Below are positions 42,785 through 51,294 of a stretch of 64,000 bases of DNA, piece by piece (positions within the stretch are counted from its first letter, which is position 1; every line of letters starts with the position of its first letter). The notes beneath the pieces are model-generated. The model had not been told where the DNA came from. It saw only the letters and a list, made by a program, of their open reading frames with translations, and searched no databases. Position numbers and translations under genes: made by a program. Origin of the DNA: JANMEB01 sp041745295 (GTDB taxonomy: Bacteria; Planctomycetota; Planctomycetia; Pirellulales; Pirellulaceae); assembly GCA_041745295.1 (NCBI GenBank), contig JBGTJE010000040.1:1-64000 (forward strand), read 5' to 3'.

Positions 42785-43747
42785 ATGCGCCATTCCGTCG
42801 TCATGTTGAGCTTGTTGTTAGCATCCCTCCTGCCCGCAATCGTCGTGGCCCAAGAATCAGTACGCGCGATTTCGTCGGCGCAGCTTACGCTGCAGTCTTG
42901 TGTGGTCATGTTGATCGACGATATCGACGTTCCGGCCCGCGAAACTGGCGTGCTGGTGGAACTCAACGTACGCGAAGGCCAAGCCGTCAATCAAAATGAT
43001 TTGCTAGGCAAGATCGACGACCAGATCGTGCAGCGCAAGCGCGACGAAGTCGCCGCCAAACTCAAAGCGGCGGAACAAAAAGCCAGCTCGACCGTTGAAA
43101 TCGATTACGCCATCGCTGCCTTCCAAGTCGCGGAAAAGGAATTCGAAATCAATCGCGAATTGCGGCGAAAAAACAACGTGTCCCTCATCGAATACGAAAA
43201 GACTCTTCTCGCCAAGACCCAAGCCCACCTTTCGATCGAGAAGACGAGAAACGATTTGGCGATCGAAGGGCTCGTCGCGGAAGCTCAACGGGTCGAATTG
43301 GATGCCGTCCAAGATTCGATCGCCCGCCATCAAATCGGTGCGCCGCTCGACGGAAATGTCATGGAGCTTTGCAAGCAGGCTGGTGAATGGGTACAGACCG
43401 GCGACAAAGTGCTGCGGATTGTTCGCATGAATCGTTTGCGCGTACAAGGTTTTGTCGAGGCGGCCCAATTTGACCCCCACGAAATCAACGGGCGGCAAGT
43501 TTTGGTTCAAGCTCGGCTGGCACACGATCGCGTTGAATCGTTCCGCGGTCACGTGTCGTACGTCGACCTGGAAAAGCGCGGGGGCAGTCAGTCGTCGATG
43601 GGGAGCCGTTATCTGATTTGGGCGGAAGTCGACAATCGAAGCGAGAATGGCGACTGGCTCTTGCGTCCAGGCGCCGACGTCGATCTGACGATCGACCTCG
43701 TCTCCCCTGCTGTCGCCTCGACTCCCACCGCCAGCCAACCGAGATAA
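42785..43747 (+). CDS. HlyD-type periplasmic adaptor protein
   Basis: The ATG at 42785 gives a signal peptide (VVMLSLLLASLLPAIVVA); an in-frame ATG at 42773 is also possible. The mature protein has the two half-lipoyl blocks (GVLVELNVREGQAVNQNDLL and LDGNVMELCKQAGEWVQTGD) around a coiled coil (VAEKEFEINRELRRKNN), then a beta-barrel domain. It is 320 residues and is coupled in order with the GAF-HlyD gene, so the two adaptors probably serve one exporter; no ATPase or channel gene is beside them. Ends in an Ala/Thr/Pro tail. Confidence 0.88.
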   Translation: MRHSVVMLSLLLASLLPAIVVAQESVRAISSAQLTLQSCVVMLIDDIDVPARETGVLVELNVREGQAVNQNDLLGKIDDQIVQRKRDEVAAKLKAAEQKASSTVEIDYAIAAFQVAEKEFEINRELRRKNNVSLIEYEKTLLAKTQAHLSIEKTRNDLAIEGLVAEAQRVELDAVQDSIARHQIGAPLDGNVMELCKQAGEWVQTGDKVLRIVRMNRLRVQGFVEAAQFDPHEINGRQVLVQARLAHDRVESFRGHVSYVDLEKRGGSQSSMGSRYLIWAEVDNRSENGDWLLRPGADVDLTIDLVSPAVASTPTASQPR

Positions 43748-43789
43748 ACACTCCGGCACTTGGCGAGCGGGTGCTTTGCCCAAAGACAG

Positions 43790-43854
43790 CACTGGCAGAG
43801 CCAGTGGCACACAAGACCGAAGCGATTTTCCGTGTGCCACTGGCTCTGCCAGTG
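43790..43854. repeat. Inverted pair of REP family A palindromes
   Basis: CACTGGCAGAGCCAGTGGCACAC-type at 43790-43812 faces GTGTGCCACTGGCTCTGCCAGTG at 43832-43854. Confidence 0.9.
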
Positions 43855-43932
43855 TTTCGAAATCACTTTTTAGGCGAAGCCGCGAGCGGGCGGCTCACGC
43901 GCACGATCGTTCGGCACGGCTGTTCAGTGAAT

Positions 43933-44085
43933 CCCACGGGCTTGCCCCGTGGATTGTTAGGTTTCGCAGAGGCAAACGCGAGTAATAAACGTGAACCTCC
44001 ACGGGGCAAGCCCGTGGCATCCGGGGAACAGTTGTTCGATCCGAAAGTAGAAGCGAACGTGAAGCTCCACGGGGCAAGCCCGTGG
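43933..44085. repeat. Three REP family D palindromes
   Basis: CCACGGGGCAAGCCCGTGG-type copies at 43933-43952 (inverse), 43999-44017 and 44067-44085, spaced by about 48-50 bases. The family is absent elsewhere in the window as far as I can see. Confidence 0.9.
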
Positions 44086-44143
44086 CATCTAAGCAAACGA
44101 CGCGCCGAACGTTTGTGGGCGTGAGCCCCCGCTCGCCTTTGCA

Positions 44144-45043
44144 CTACGCGAACAAGCTGTGTAGCGGAATCTTTCCGCTGCCGAGCTTGCCGCCATAGTT
44201 CGCGGTGTGGATGGCGACCACTCCGGGACAAGAAGTGGCTGCTTCGATGCCGACTTTCATACCTTGCCGGACGTCCATTTCGCGCGGTCCACTGACGATG
44301 ATCTCGTACACGCAGCGGACGTCGTTCCACAACCTGGTGGCGGGAAGCGCGGCCAGCGTAGGACAATACGCATCGTTGGTCGTCGCCACCATGTCGGTGT
44401 AATTCTTTGCCCCAACCTTTGATCCGCTGGCCGCACACTTGACGACGACCAGCGGTACGCGGGCGACTTGTTCGAGCGTTTTTTCCGCGGCCGCCAAAGC
44501 GGTTTCGTTCGACTTCGCCAGGATGAGAAACATCCCCCCCGTGACGGCTTTGACCACGCCGAATCTGCGTTGGATGTTGAGCCAGCCGTCCATCCGCGGA
44601 ATTTGAAAAACCGTTCGGCCGAAGACTTGGGCCTCCTGCTCAAAACCGTCGCCGAATCGTTGGATGACTGTTCCTTCCAGGTCGATTTGATCTTCGACTA
44701 ATTCGGACGGCAATCCGTCGAAAGCCGCCGAAGTGGGAATCGGGACGCAGCCTTTGCGCAGTCGGAGGGCCAAGCATTGTTTGAGGTGATCGAGCTTGCG
44801 ATCCATTAACTGAATCAAAAACCCCGGTCGGCCGTCGGGCGAGTCTGCGGGAGCGACTTCGCGTTCGAGAGTCGCTTCGCACGGCGGGGCCGTGGCCGAT
44901 CTCCCGATCCCTTTCGTCTCGAGCGCTGCTTCCAAAGCCCACTTGCGATTCACTCCCGTGATCAAAACGCGGCAGCACTGCGCGCTAAACGTTTCCGAGT
45001 AATCGTCTTGGATCGGTACGTCGTTGATTTTGAGTTCGGGCAT
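44144..45043 (-). CDS. ftr: Formylmethanofuran:tetrahydromethanopterin formyltransferase
   Basis: Transfers a formyl group between methanofuran and tetrahydromethanopterin in C1 metabolism (called fhcD in bacteria). The 299-residue product carries family blocks DDYSETFSAQCCRVLITGV, RKGCVPIPTSAAFDGL, GGMFLILAKSNETALAAAE, GAKNYTDMVATTNDAYCPTL and CPGVVAIHTANYGGKLG. Planctomycetes are known to hold this archaeal-type C1 set. It is a single gene here; other C1 genes (fhcABC, mch, mtd) are not in the window. Start at 45043 follows TGAGGAAAAGTCG. Confidence 0.93.
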   Translation of the reverse strand: MPELKINDVPIQDDYSETFSAQCCRVLITGVNRKWALEAALETKGIGRSATAPPCEATLEREVAPADSPDGRPGFLIQLMDRKLDHLKQCLALRLRKGCVPIPTSAAFDGLPSELVEDQIDLEGTVIQRFGDGFEQEAQVFGRTVFQIPRMDGWLNIQRRFGVVKAVTGGMFLILAKSNETALAAAEKTLEQVARVPLVVVKCAASGSKVGAKNYTDMVATTNDAYCPTLAALPATRLWNDVRCVYEIIVSGPREMDVRQGMKVGIEAATSCPGVVAIHTANYGGKLGSGKIPLHSLFA

Positions 45044-45064
45044 CGACTTTTCCTCAGGCTTGTT

Positions 45065-46654
45065 TTATCGAGGCTCGGGTAATTCTAAAACAATCTCGCC
45101 CCAGTCCTCATGCTCAACTGAAGATAGCGATTCGTCGCCGTCTAAGCTAATTTCTTTTCGAAACAGATATAAGCTTGGCGTGGGCCGCCAGTCCAACTCC
45201 CGATCCCAGCGATCTTGAAGCGGACGCGCGCGCCATAGCGCCCGCGCGCAGCGCTCCCTTATCGCCTTTAGTTGCGCACCTTCCGATTCGGTCATCGTCG
45301 CCAAATTGAATAACAATCTTCTCCAGAACTGGCTGGGTATCGCATCATAAATTTCGTTCGGAGCAGGACGTTCGTCAAAACTATACTTGTGATTTGGTCC
45401 AAGTGCGTCTTGAAGAGCACCGTTCTGACCGTATGCGACGAGTCGCCACCACAAATTTTCCTTGGCCGGCCGCTCAAACATTTTGAATTGCTGGAGTGTC
45501 ATTGTTGCGTTGCCAATCTTCCGCAATTCAGGCCTGAACCAGGCATGGCTGTGTTTCGGTTCGATGTTGGCAATGTTGAGGGCCACGATATAAACCAAGA
45601 ACGCACCGCAAGCGAACGATGGAATCAACCCCAACCGCTGCCAATTTTGTGAACCATCACTTGCCTCGGTCGACGGAATCCATTTCGATGGACGACGAGC
45701 AAACCAGGCCCAGAATTCACGCGGCAAAAACACAACCCAAGCCAACATCGCGACCGCGGAAAAAATGCCGATCGACATGGTCAGCCAGATTCCGATGTGC
45801 ATCAGCCAAAACAGGACCAGCAGGCCCGCTCGCCAGTGAGCATTGCCGATTGGCATCCACAGCAGCAGCGGGCCGATCGTCTCGAGCAGCAAAATCAAAA
45901 ATGTCAGCAGCATGAGAAGCTGTGGGAACTGCAAAAGCTCGCGCCCCAGCGGTTTGACGTACATGTCCAACTGCATCGCCAGCGACATGGCTTCGCCGCG
46001 CAGCCAGACGTCGTTCCATTTAGCGATGCCTGAAAACAAGTACATCGCTGCAATTTGAATCATGACGGCGGCCGTCGCGATCGATATGACTCGACCGTAC
46101 CTACCGTAGGCAGTGGTCGATCTCATTCCTTGCGCTATGGCCGGTATCTCGTCCCGCGCTGTGGCCGGTCTCCCGACCGAGCCACTCTTGCCGCGCTTTC
46201 GCCAGGCATCCAGCGACCAGACTGCGCCCAACGGAAGAAACAAAGACCAGAACAAGAGCATCCGCAGCAAAATATGGCCGGCCGTGAGAATGAGCGGATT
46301 TCGCATTTGAAGCGAATAGGCCAACACCAGACAAACCGCCGTCGCCAACCGCGTCTGCCAACCCAGCAGAAGGCAAACCGCGACCACGGCGTTGATCGCC
46401 ATTAGCCCCGTCGCAAATCCGGTCGAGCCGTTCAGCCAATACAGACTCCAAAAGCCTTCGCTAGGAGGACACAGCCATTGATTGAGTTCGCGGTTGAGCA
46501 CGCCTTGATCGCTGCAAAACTCTTCAATTGAACCGATCCGCTGAAACAAATCGACCAAGATGACGATCGCCAACCCGATCCGCAGCACAGCTAAATTGCG
46601 CACGTCGATCGCAATTATTCGCCCCAGGTTTCGCGCTGCCTGCAGCTCTTTCAT
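45065..46654 (-). CDS. HTTM-domain (vitamin K-dependent gamma-carboxylase-like) membrane protein
   Basis: The 529-residue product has about nine membrane segments in the first 350 residues and fits the HTTM/VKGC-like family: VLRIGLAIVILVDLFQRIG, GWQTRLATAVCLVLAYSLQM, RNPLILTAGHILLRMLLFWS, FLPLGAVWSLD, IQIAAMYLFSGIAKWNDVWL. The C-terminal 170 residues are periplasmic. Bacterial members are of unknown activity. It runs on the same strand as ftr, about twenty bases apart, so co-transcription is possible, but a functional link is not implied. Confidence 0.82.
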   Translation of the reverse strand: MKELQAARNLGRIIAIDVRNLAVLRIGLAIVILVDLFQRIGSIEEFCSDQGVLNRELNQWLCPPSEGFWSLYWLNGSTGFATGLMAINAVVAVCLLLGWQTRLATAVCLVLAYSLQMRNPLILTAGHILLRMLLFWSLFLPLGAVWSLDAWRKRGKSGSVGRPATARDEIPAIAQGMRSTTAYGRYGRVISIATAAVMIQIAAMYLFSGIAKWNDVWLRGEAMSLAMQLDMYVKPLGRELLQFPQLLMLLTFLILLLETIGPLLLWMPIGNAHWRAGLLVLFWLMHIGIWLTMSIGIFSAVAMLAWVVFLPREFWAWFARRPSKWIPSTEASDGSQNWQRLGLIPSFACGAFLVYIVALNIANIEPKHSHAWFRPELRKIGNATMTLQQFKMFERPAKENLWWRLVAYGQNGALQDALGPNHKYSFDERPAPNEIYDAIPSQFWRRLLFNLATMTESEGAQLKAIRERCARALWRARPLQDRWDRELDWRPTPSLYLFRKEISLDGDESLSSVEHEDWGEIVLELPEPR

Positions 46655-46966
46655 CGGAAGATCAATTCCCTGTCATTTGGATCGAAATTTGTTGGAGTCC
46701 GCAGGCGGAGCATTGTTGCCGATCAGACGACTTGCTGGAAGCTCGGATAAACCGCGGTTCGTTCAGTCGAAACGACAATCGTATCCCGCATTTCAAGTCG
46801 GATGCATCGGCCCAACGGGCGGGTAGATTCCCTGCAAAGTTCCCGGCGGAATTTTGCCCAGGACATGGTTCTCCAGCACTGGCAGAGCCAGTGCTGTTTT
46901 CGGGCAGCGCCTTTCGGCCGGAAGCATCCAGCTGTGGCGACTGGGCCGGGCATCATCGTCGCGAGG
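46655..46966. other. Intergenic region with one REP family A core
   Basis: No gene is recognisable. A CACTGGCAGAGCCAGTG palindrome lies at 46877-46893. Confidence 0.7.
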
Positions 46967-47875
46967 TCAGTTTGAGATGGGGTGCACGTCGAATTGAATC
47001 GCGTCGCGCGAATACATGCCGATCAAGGGCCGACTGCCGATTTGACTGAGCGCGCCGATCATGTCACTTTCCCGACTCTCGGCAATCGAATCGTCCGACC
47101 AGGGGCGCCAACCGTTCCGAGCATTGGATCGATGCCCCCAACGGTCCGATTCCGTGACGTTACTTGATCCCGACGACGGACTGTGAAAGGAGATGAAGGA
47201 CTGCGAGAGGGGAATGGCATCGAGTCCATTGGCACAACCATTGGGCTGCGGTTCGCTTGCAAAATCGAGATGTTGCAGCGGGCTGCCAAACCGAGACTCA
47301 GACGACGCCTGAGGCGCGGCATTAACTTCCTGAAAAGCATAGATGTCCAGCGTGTTCATTTTCGAGGTCGACTTGGGCGCAAAGATGTAGGTAGGCCTTG
47401 CCGACTTGGAACGATACGTGGCGATGGCTTCGTTGGAAACCGGCGCTTTGGTGACAGCCTGAGTGAAACGCATGGCGGTTGGTCCAAGGGCAGCGCCTAG
47501 AACAGCTGCGCAACAGACCATGACGGCCGATTGGGCACGGCGGACGCGACTGAATCGCGTCCCAGCTGAAGTCGCAGGCAGCGGTTGATCATGCCCCATG
47601 GTGACCCCTCCGCTAACGGGATCGCGAAGAACTGGACACGCGTGTTGACGGCTTTCGCGGGAGACGATTTCGCAGGTGCGACGGGCCAAGCCGATGGGAA
47701 AATCGGCGGGCGGCTGGCGGCACGATTCGAGCGGTGCAATCAGCGCCTGGATCCGCTGCAGTTCGAGTTGAAGGTCGGGGTGGGCTTGGAGGCAGTCGGC
47801 GACTCGTTGGTGCTCCTCGGCTTCCAGTGCTCCGAGGACAAATCCGAGCAAATCGTCGCGAGTGGGAGTGTTCAC
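46967..47875 (-). CDS. Putative anti-sigma factor, membrane-anchored
   Basis: The 302-residue product starts with GTG. Its N-terminus (RDDLLGFVLGALEAEEHQRV, then HPDLQLELQRI) is the anti-sigma domain pattern of planctomycete ECF regulators (DLLxYVLGALDxxE). A membrane segment (SAVMVCCAAVLGAALG, near 135-150) separates it from a Ser/Ala-rich outer part of no known fold. It starts one base after the ECF sigma gene ends, the standard sigma/anti-sigma order. No zinc-binding HxxxCxxC is visible, so it belongs to the zinc-free type. It should hold the sigma factor inactive until a signal at the envelope. Confidence 0.72.
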   Translation of the reverse strand: MNTPTRDDLLGFVLGALEAEEHQRVADCLQAHPDLQLELQRIQALIAPLESCRQPPADFPIGLARRTCEIVSRESRQHACPVLRDPVSGGVTMGHDQPLPATSAGTRFSRVRRAQSAVMVCCAAVLGAALGPTAMRFTQAVTKAPVSNEAIATYRSKSARPTYIFAPKSTSKMNTLDIYAFQEVNAAPQASSESRFGSPLQHLDFASEPQPNGCANGLDAIPLSQSFISFHSPSSGSSNVTESDRWGHRSNARNGWRPWSDDSIAESRESDMIGALSQIGSRPLIGMYSRDAIQFDVHPISN

Positions 47876-47876
47876 T

Positions 47877-48518
47877 TTAACCTTCTTGGTTGGAGTTCTC
47901 CCAAATGTCGGTCAAGCGATGGATGGCGGCGTGCAGTCGGCTTTTGACCGTGCCTATCGGAATCTCGAGTACTTCGGCGACCTCGCGATACTTCAATCCC
48001 TGATAGTACATCAAATGAATCACCGCGTGCATCGAATCGGGCAATCGATTGAGCGTGTCTCGAATGACGGCCGTTCGTTCGCGATGAAGCACCGAGTCTG
48101 CTGGGTCCGCTTCATTGCTTTCCAACAGATGGACCAAGCGACCGACGTCGTTTTCATCCGATTCGCGCGGCGAATCCAAACTGACCATCCGATGGCGTTT
48201 GTTGCGGCGGCGCGCATCGATTGCTTGGTGGGTGGCGATCGTATAGAGCCACGGTCGGACTTTGCGGCCCGCTTCGAACAACGCGCATTTCAAGTGCACT
48301 TGCAAAAAAGTGGCTTGAAATGCGTCTTCGGCCATCTGCCGGTCGTTCAGGTATCGACAGAGATACGAGAACAACTCGCGTTCGTAGCGGTAGACCAATT
48401 GGGCAAATAGTTCCCGGTCTCCCGTTCGACGATACGTCAAGAGAAGTTGCTCGTCGCTCAAGTCGCCTTCCGGCGAAGCGGTCGAGGAAGAGGCAGTTAA
48501 AGTCGGATCGTGTATCAT
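47877..48518 (-). CDS. ECF RNA polymerase sigma factor
   Basis: The 213-residue product has sigma region 2 (about 25-95; FAQLVYRYERELFSYLCRYL, AEDAFQATFLQVHLKC, RPWLYTIATHQAIDARRR) and region 4 (about 150-205; DTLNRLPDSMHAVIHLMYYQ, GLKYREVAEVLEIPIGTVKS, RLHAAIHRL). No region 3, as in ECF sigma factors. The paired anti-sigma gene follows one base downstream. Such pairs often regulate themselves; the -35/-10 for it should lie in the 568-base region upstream, but I cannot assign it. Confidence 0.95.
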   Translation of the reverse strand: MIHDPTLTASSSTASPEGDLSDEQLLLTYRRTGDRELFAQLVYRYERELFSYLCRYLNDRQMAEDAFQATFLQVHLKCALFEAGRKVRPWLYTIATHQAIDARRRNKRHRMVSLDSPRESDENDVGRLVHLLESNEADPADSVLHRERTAVIRDTLNRLPDSMHAVIHLMYYQGLKYREVAEVLEIPIGTVKSRLHAAIHRLTDIWENSNQEG

Positions 48519-49086
48519 AGTTGTTCCGTTGTTACGCAGCCAAAAGTTCGCGGTTCGCCAGTAGCACGAATTTTTTGGCGAATCCTGCTTGCACTGCGCT
48601 CCTATATTCTGTGAATCCGTTCGTTTTGCTAACTCGATCTGGCGAGTACAGAGTACTTATCGCGGTCGTCCTGACTCGGTTGGTCCTGAGACGCGAGATT
48701 TTTGCTTCCTCAACTCGCCACCAATGGTCTTGAATACATCGCAAACTTTGTGCCAAGCGTACGCGCGGAAGACTCGACATTTCCAGAAAGTTCGCTAGCC
48801 GCCCTGCAACTTGGTGCGCCAATTGACTTTGACCGTGCTTGCCTGCGGTTGCTGGCAGATCGAGAATGGTGGGCGTGCGGCCTGCCGATTTGAAAAATTT
48901 GCATTCCAACACGCCAGGTCGGCACAGATTGCGAAGATTTTACGAACGGGCTGGCATGCTGGCTGCGCACAGTAGGTCTCGCGATCCGAGCGAGACCTTG
49001 TGCCATCACGGTTTTACCCACTCAATTGGCGTTCCCCGTCTATATCTTTGTCCGTTTCACAATTTGTAACCTCTGCCATTGGTCCT
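48519..49086. other. Divergent intergenic region, no gene seen
   Basis: The 568 bases between the sigma gene and the methyltransferase gene contain no convincing ORF and no repeat of families A-E. Possible promoters for both genes are here; none is marked by a sequence I can name. Confidence 0.6.
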
Positions 49087-49749
49087 ATGGATCTCAGCCG
49101 ACAACTTGAACCCGAAGTCATGGATACCGAGCAAGACGCCCGCGATTACAACGCGATGGACCATTCGGCCGTCAACCAAGCCTTCGTGACCGACTTTCTC
49201 GCCGGCGAATTTCAGGGAGGGAACGTGTTGGACTTGGGGACCGGGACCGCTTTGATTCCGATCGAACTTTGCCGACGCTACGCCCACTGCCGCGTCATGG
49301 CGATCGATTTGGCCGTCGCCATGCTGGACTTGGCACGAATCAATATCGAGATCGCGGGGTTGACGTCGCGGATTCAGCTTGGCCAAGTCGATGCTAAGCA
49401 AATGCCCTTTCGCGACGAAATGTTCGATGCCGTTATCTCGAACAGCATTATCCATCACTTGCCACAAGCCGATTCGTGCCTGGCGGAAGCCGTTCGCGTG
49501 ACCAAGACCGGCGGGCAACTGTTTGTTCGCGACCTGTTGCGGCCCGAAAGCGAGCCGCGCCTTGTCGAACTTGTGCAGACCTACGCCGGGCGAGAAAACG
49601 AACATTCGCAACAGTTGTTCGGCGACTCGCTGCGGGCAGCATTCACATTGGCCGAGATCCGCGGGCTGATTGGAAGGCTTGGGTTTGCCCATGAGACTGT
49701 CCAAGCGACGTCGGACCGCCATTGGACGTTTAATACACTCAAAATTTAA
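49087..49749 (+). CDS. Class I SAM-dependent methyltransferase
   Basis: The ATG at 49087 gives 220 residues. Motif I is NVLDLGTGTALIPIELCRR (GxGxG-type), motif II CRVMAIDLAVAMLDLA, motif III IQLGQVDAKQMPFRDEMFD, motif IV SNSIIHHLPQADSCLAEAVR, then GGQLFVRDLLRPES. The fold is that of UbiE/Methyltransf_11 enzymes. The substrate cannot be told. It is monocistronic. The N-terminus (ARDYNAMDHSAVNQAFVTDF) suggests a planctomycete subfamily. Confidence 0.85.
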   Translation: MDLSRQLEPEVMDTEQDARDYNAMDHSAVNQAFVTDFLAGEFQGGNVLDLGTGTALIPIELCRRYAHCRVMAIDLAVAMLDLARINIEIAGLTSRIQLGQVDAKQMPFRDEMFDAVISNSIIHHLPQADSCLAEAVRVTKTGGQLFVRDLLRPESEPRLVELVQTYAGRENEHSQQLFGDSLRAAFTLAEIRGLIGRLGFAHETVQATSDRHWTFNTLKI

Positions 49750-49847
49750 AACGTGCCCGATCGCGCTTGCGCTGGGTGGCACGTCAGCAGTTACCAAATC
49801 GGCATTTTGCTCTAGGCCCCGCGCGGTTAAACTTGAACGGCGACAAT

Positions 49848-50954
49848 ATGAAACGATCTGCCTGCGAGACCCCAATGCCATTACTCGATTCTTTCAGCCC
49901 ATTGCGCTGTAGATTTTTCCTTACGCTGGTTCTCGTCACAGGGACGATCGCGAATCGCAGTGTGTCCGGCCAGTCTCAAGAACCATCGGAGGTCGATCCT
50001 CCCGCCAGTTCGACCGTCGACGAGCCGGATTCCAAGATTGTTGAAAGTTTCGGGCCGCGCGATTTCGCGCGCGATGTGTTTCCGATCCTGCAACAGCATT
50101 GCTTGAAATGCCATGGAGCCGAAAAGCAGGAAGGAGACTTGCGCGTCGATCGGAGCGACATTCTGCTTACCGAAGACTTCGTCACGCCCGGCGATGCGGC
50201 CAATAGTCGCATGTACGAAGTTTTGATTAGCGAGGATGACGATCGAATGCCACCCCCCGCAGAAGAGGATCCGGTTCCCACAAACGAAATCGTTGTGATC
50301 AAGTCCTGGATCGACGAAGGGGCCAAATGGTCAGACATCAGCGGATTGCTGGCCGTGATTGCAACCGTCGATCAAGATCCGGCGACGAAAGCCGTCAAGC
50401 CGTTAGGTCCACGCACTGCTTATTGGCTCAATGTGTGGCGCGCGTTTGGCGATTTTCATCCAGCGATCGTTCATTTTCCAATTGCGCTGTTGGTCGTCGG
50501 TGGGTTGTTTGCACTATTTGGACTTCGCGGCAGTTATCGCTGCTCCGATTTTGCGTTTTATTGTCTGTGGATGGGGGCGCTGTCCGCAATCGTCGCCAGC
50601 GGCGTCGGCTGGTCGTTCGCTTGGAACGAAGGGCACAACGAAGATCCCTTTGTTTTTGATCAGCAGGCTGAGTTGTTTTGGCATCGCTGGACGGGGGTGT
50701 TGCTTGCCGTCGTTGCGTTTCTAGTCGCGGTCTGGGCGACCATTGCACGGCGGCGCGATCCGGAGAACGGCACGTTTTGGAAACTTTGCCTGATCGTCCT
50801 CGCTGGTTTTACGATCTACGTCGGCCACGCTGGTGGCGAACTGACTCATCGGCGTGGCTATCGCCGACTGTTCGAGTTGATTGGCGTTCAGGCCCCGGCC
50901 AAGCCTGCGGTCGTGCAGCCCGCCAACGAATCAGCGGCCAACGATGATTCCTAA
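49848..50954 (+). CDS. Planctomycete-type cytochrome c domain fused to DUF2231-like membrane region
   Basis: From ATG 49848 the 368-residue product has a signal-like hydrophobic start, then a single haem site CLKCHG (Cys85, Cys88, His89) in the PSC1-like block FARDVFPILQQHCLKCHGAE and RVDRSDILLTEDFVTPGDA, and a distal methionine region RMPPPAEEDPVP. Four membrane segments follow (HPAIVHFPIALLVVGG, FAFYCLWMGALSAIV, WTGVLLAVVAFLVAVWA, CLIVLAGFTIYVGHAGGELT), with the conserved HPxxVHFP and HxGG of DUF2231. It is likely an envelope electron carrier; the partner is unknown. Its C-terminus overlaps a tiny reverse ORF. Confidence 0.88.
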   Translation: MKRSACETPMPLLDSFSPLRCRFFLTLVLVTGTIANRSVSGQSQEPSEVDPPASSTVDEPDSKIVESFGPRDFARDVFPILQQHCLKCHGAEKQEGDLRVDRSDILLTEDFVTPGDAANSRMYEVLISEDDDRMPPPAEEDPVPTNEIVVIKSWIDEGAKWSDISGLLAVIATVDQDPATKAVKPLGPRTAYWLNVWRAFGDFHPAIVHFPIALLVVGGLFALFGLRGSYRCSDFAFYCLWMGALSAIVASGVGWSFAWNEGHNEDPFVFDQQAELFWHRWTGVLLAVVAFLVAVWATIARRRDPENGTFWKLCLIVLAGFTIYVGHAGGELTHRRGYRRLFELIGVQAPAKPAVVQPANESAANDDS

Positions 50955-51029
50955 TCGTGTGGCACTTGCGCCCGCGGAAAGTCCAAATCCGATGGCCAAT
51001 GCAAACGGAAAACCTCGACTTGCCTTCAT
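50931..51029 (-). CDS. Possible 32-residue small protein
   Basis: An ORF preceded by GGGAGCAGCAG that begins MKASRGFPFALAIGFGLSAG and ends with a short hydrophobic stretch. Its 3' end overlaps the tail of the cytochrome gene by 24 bases. There is only a ribosome-site-like sequence and a hydrophobic composition to support it. Confidence 0.25.
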   Translation of the reverse strand: MKASRGFPFALAIGFGLSAGASATRLGIIVGR

Positions 51030-51294
51030 CTGCTGCTCCCGTTCTAAAGATCTCGCCCCAACGATTGCGCAAATTCCTGCGCGAACGAATTATAACCCCG
51101 CGGGTGCCGCGAAGGACAAATAAACTCTTGGTTCCCTCTCCCCTCATTTCTTAAACCGCTTAACATAACGCGGCGTCATTCCGGGCATCCCGGCGCGCCG
51201 TGACGAAATCCAGGTTCCATGGACGGGGAACTTGCCTTGCTCGACGCATCCAAATCGGAATTTCCGCCTTCGCGGGAATGACGATTATCTGCTC

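Noticed and set aside
43933..44085. CRISPR array
   Set aside because: Only three repeats, one inverted, each a perfect palindrome, with no cas genes in the window; fits a REP cluster.
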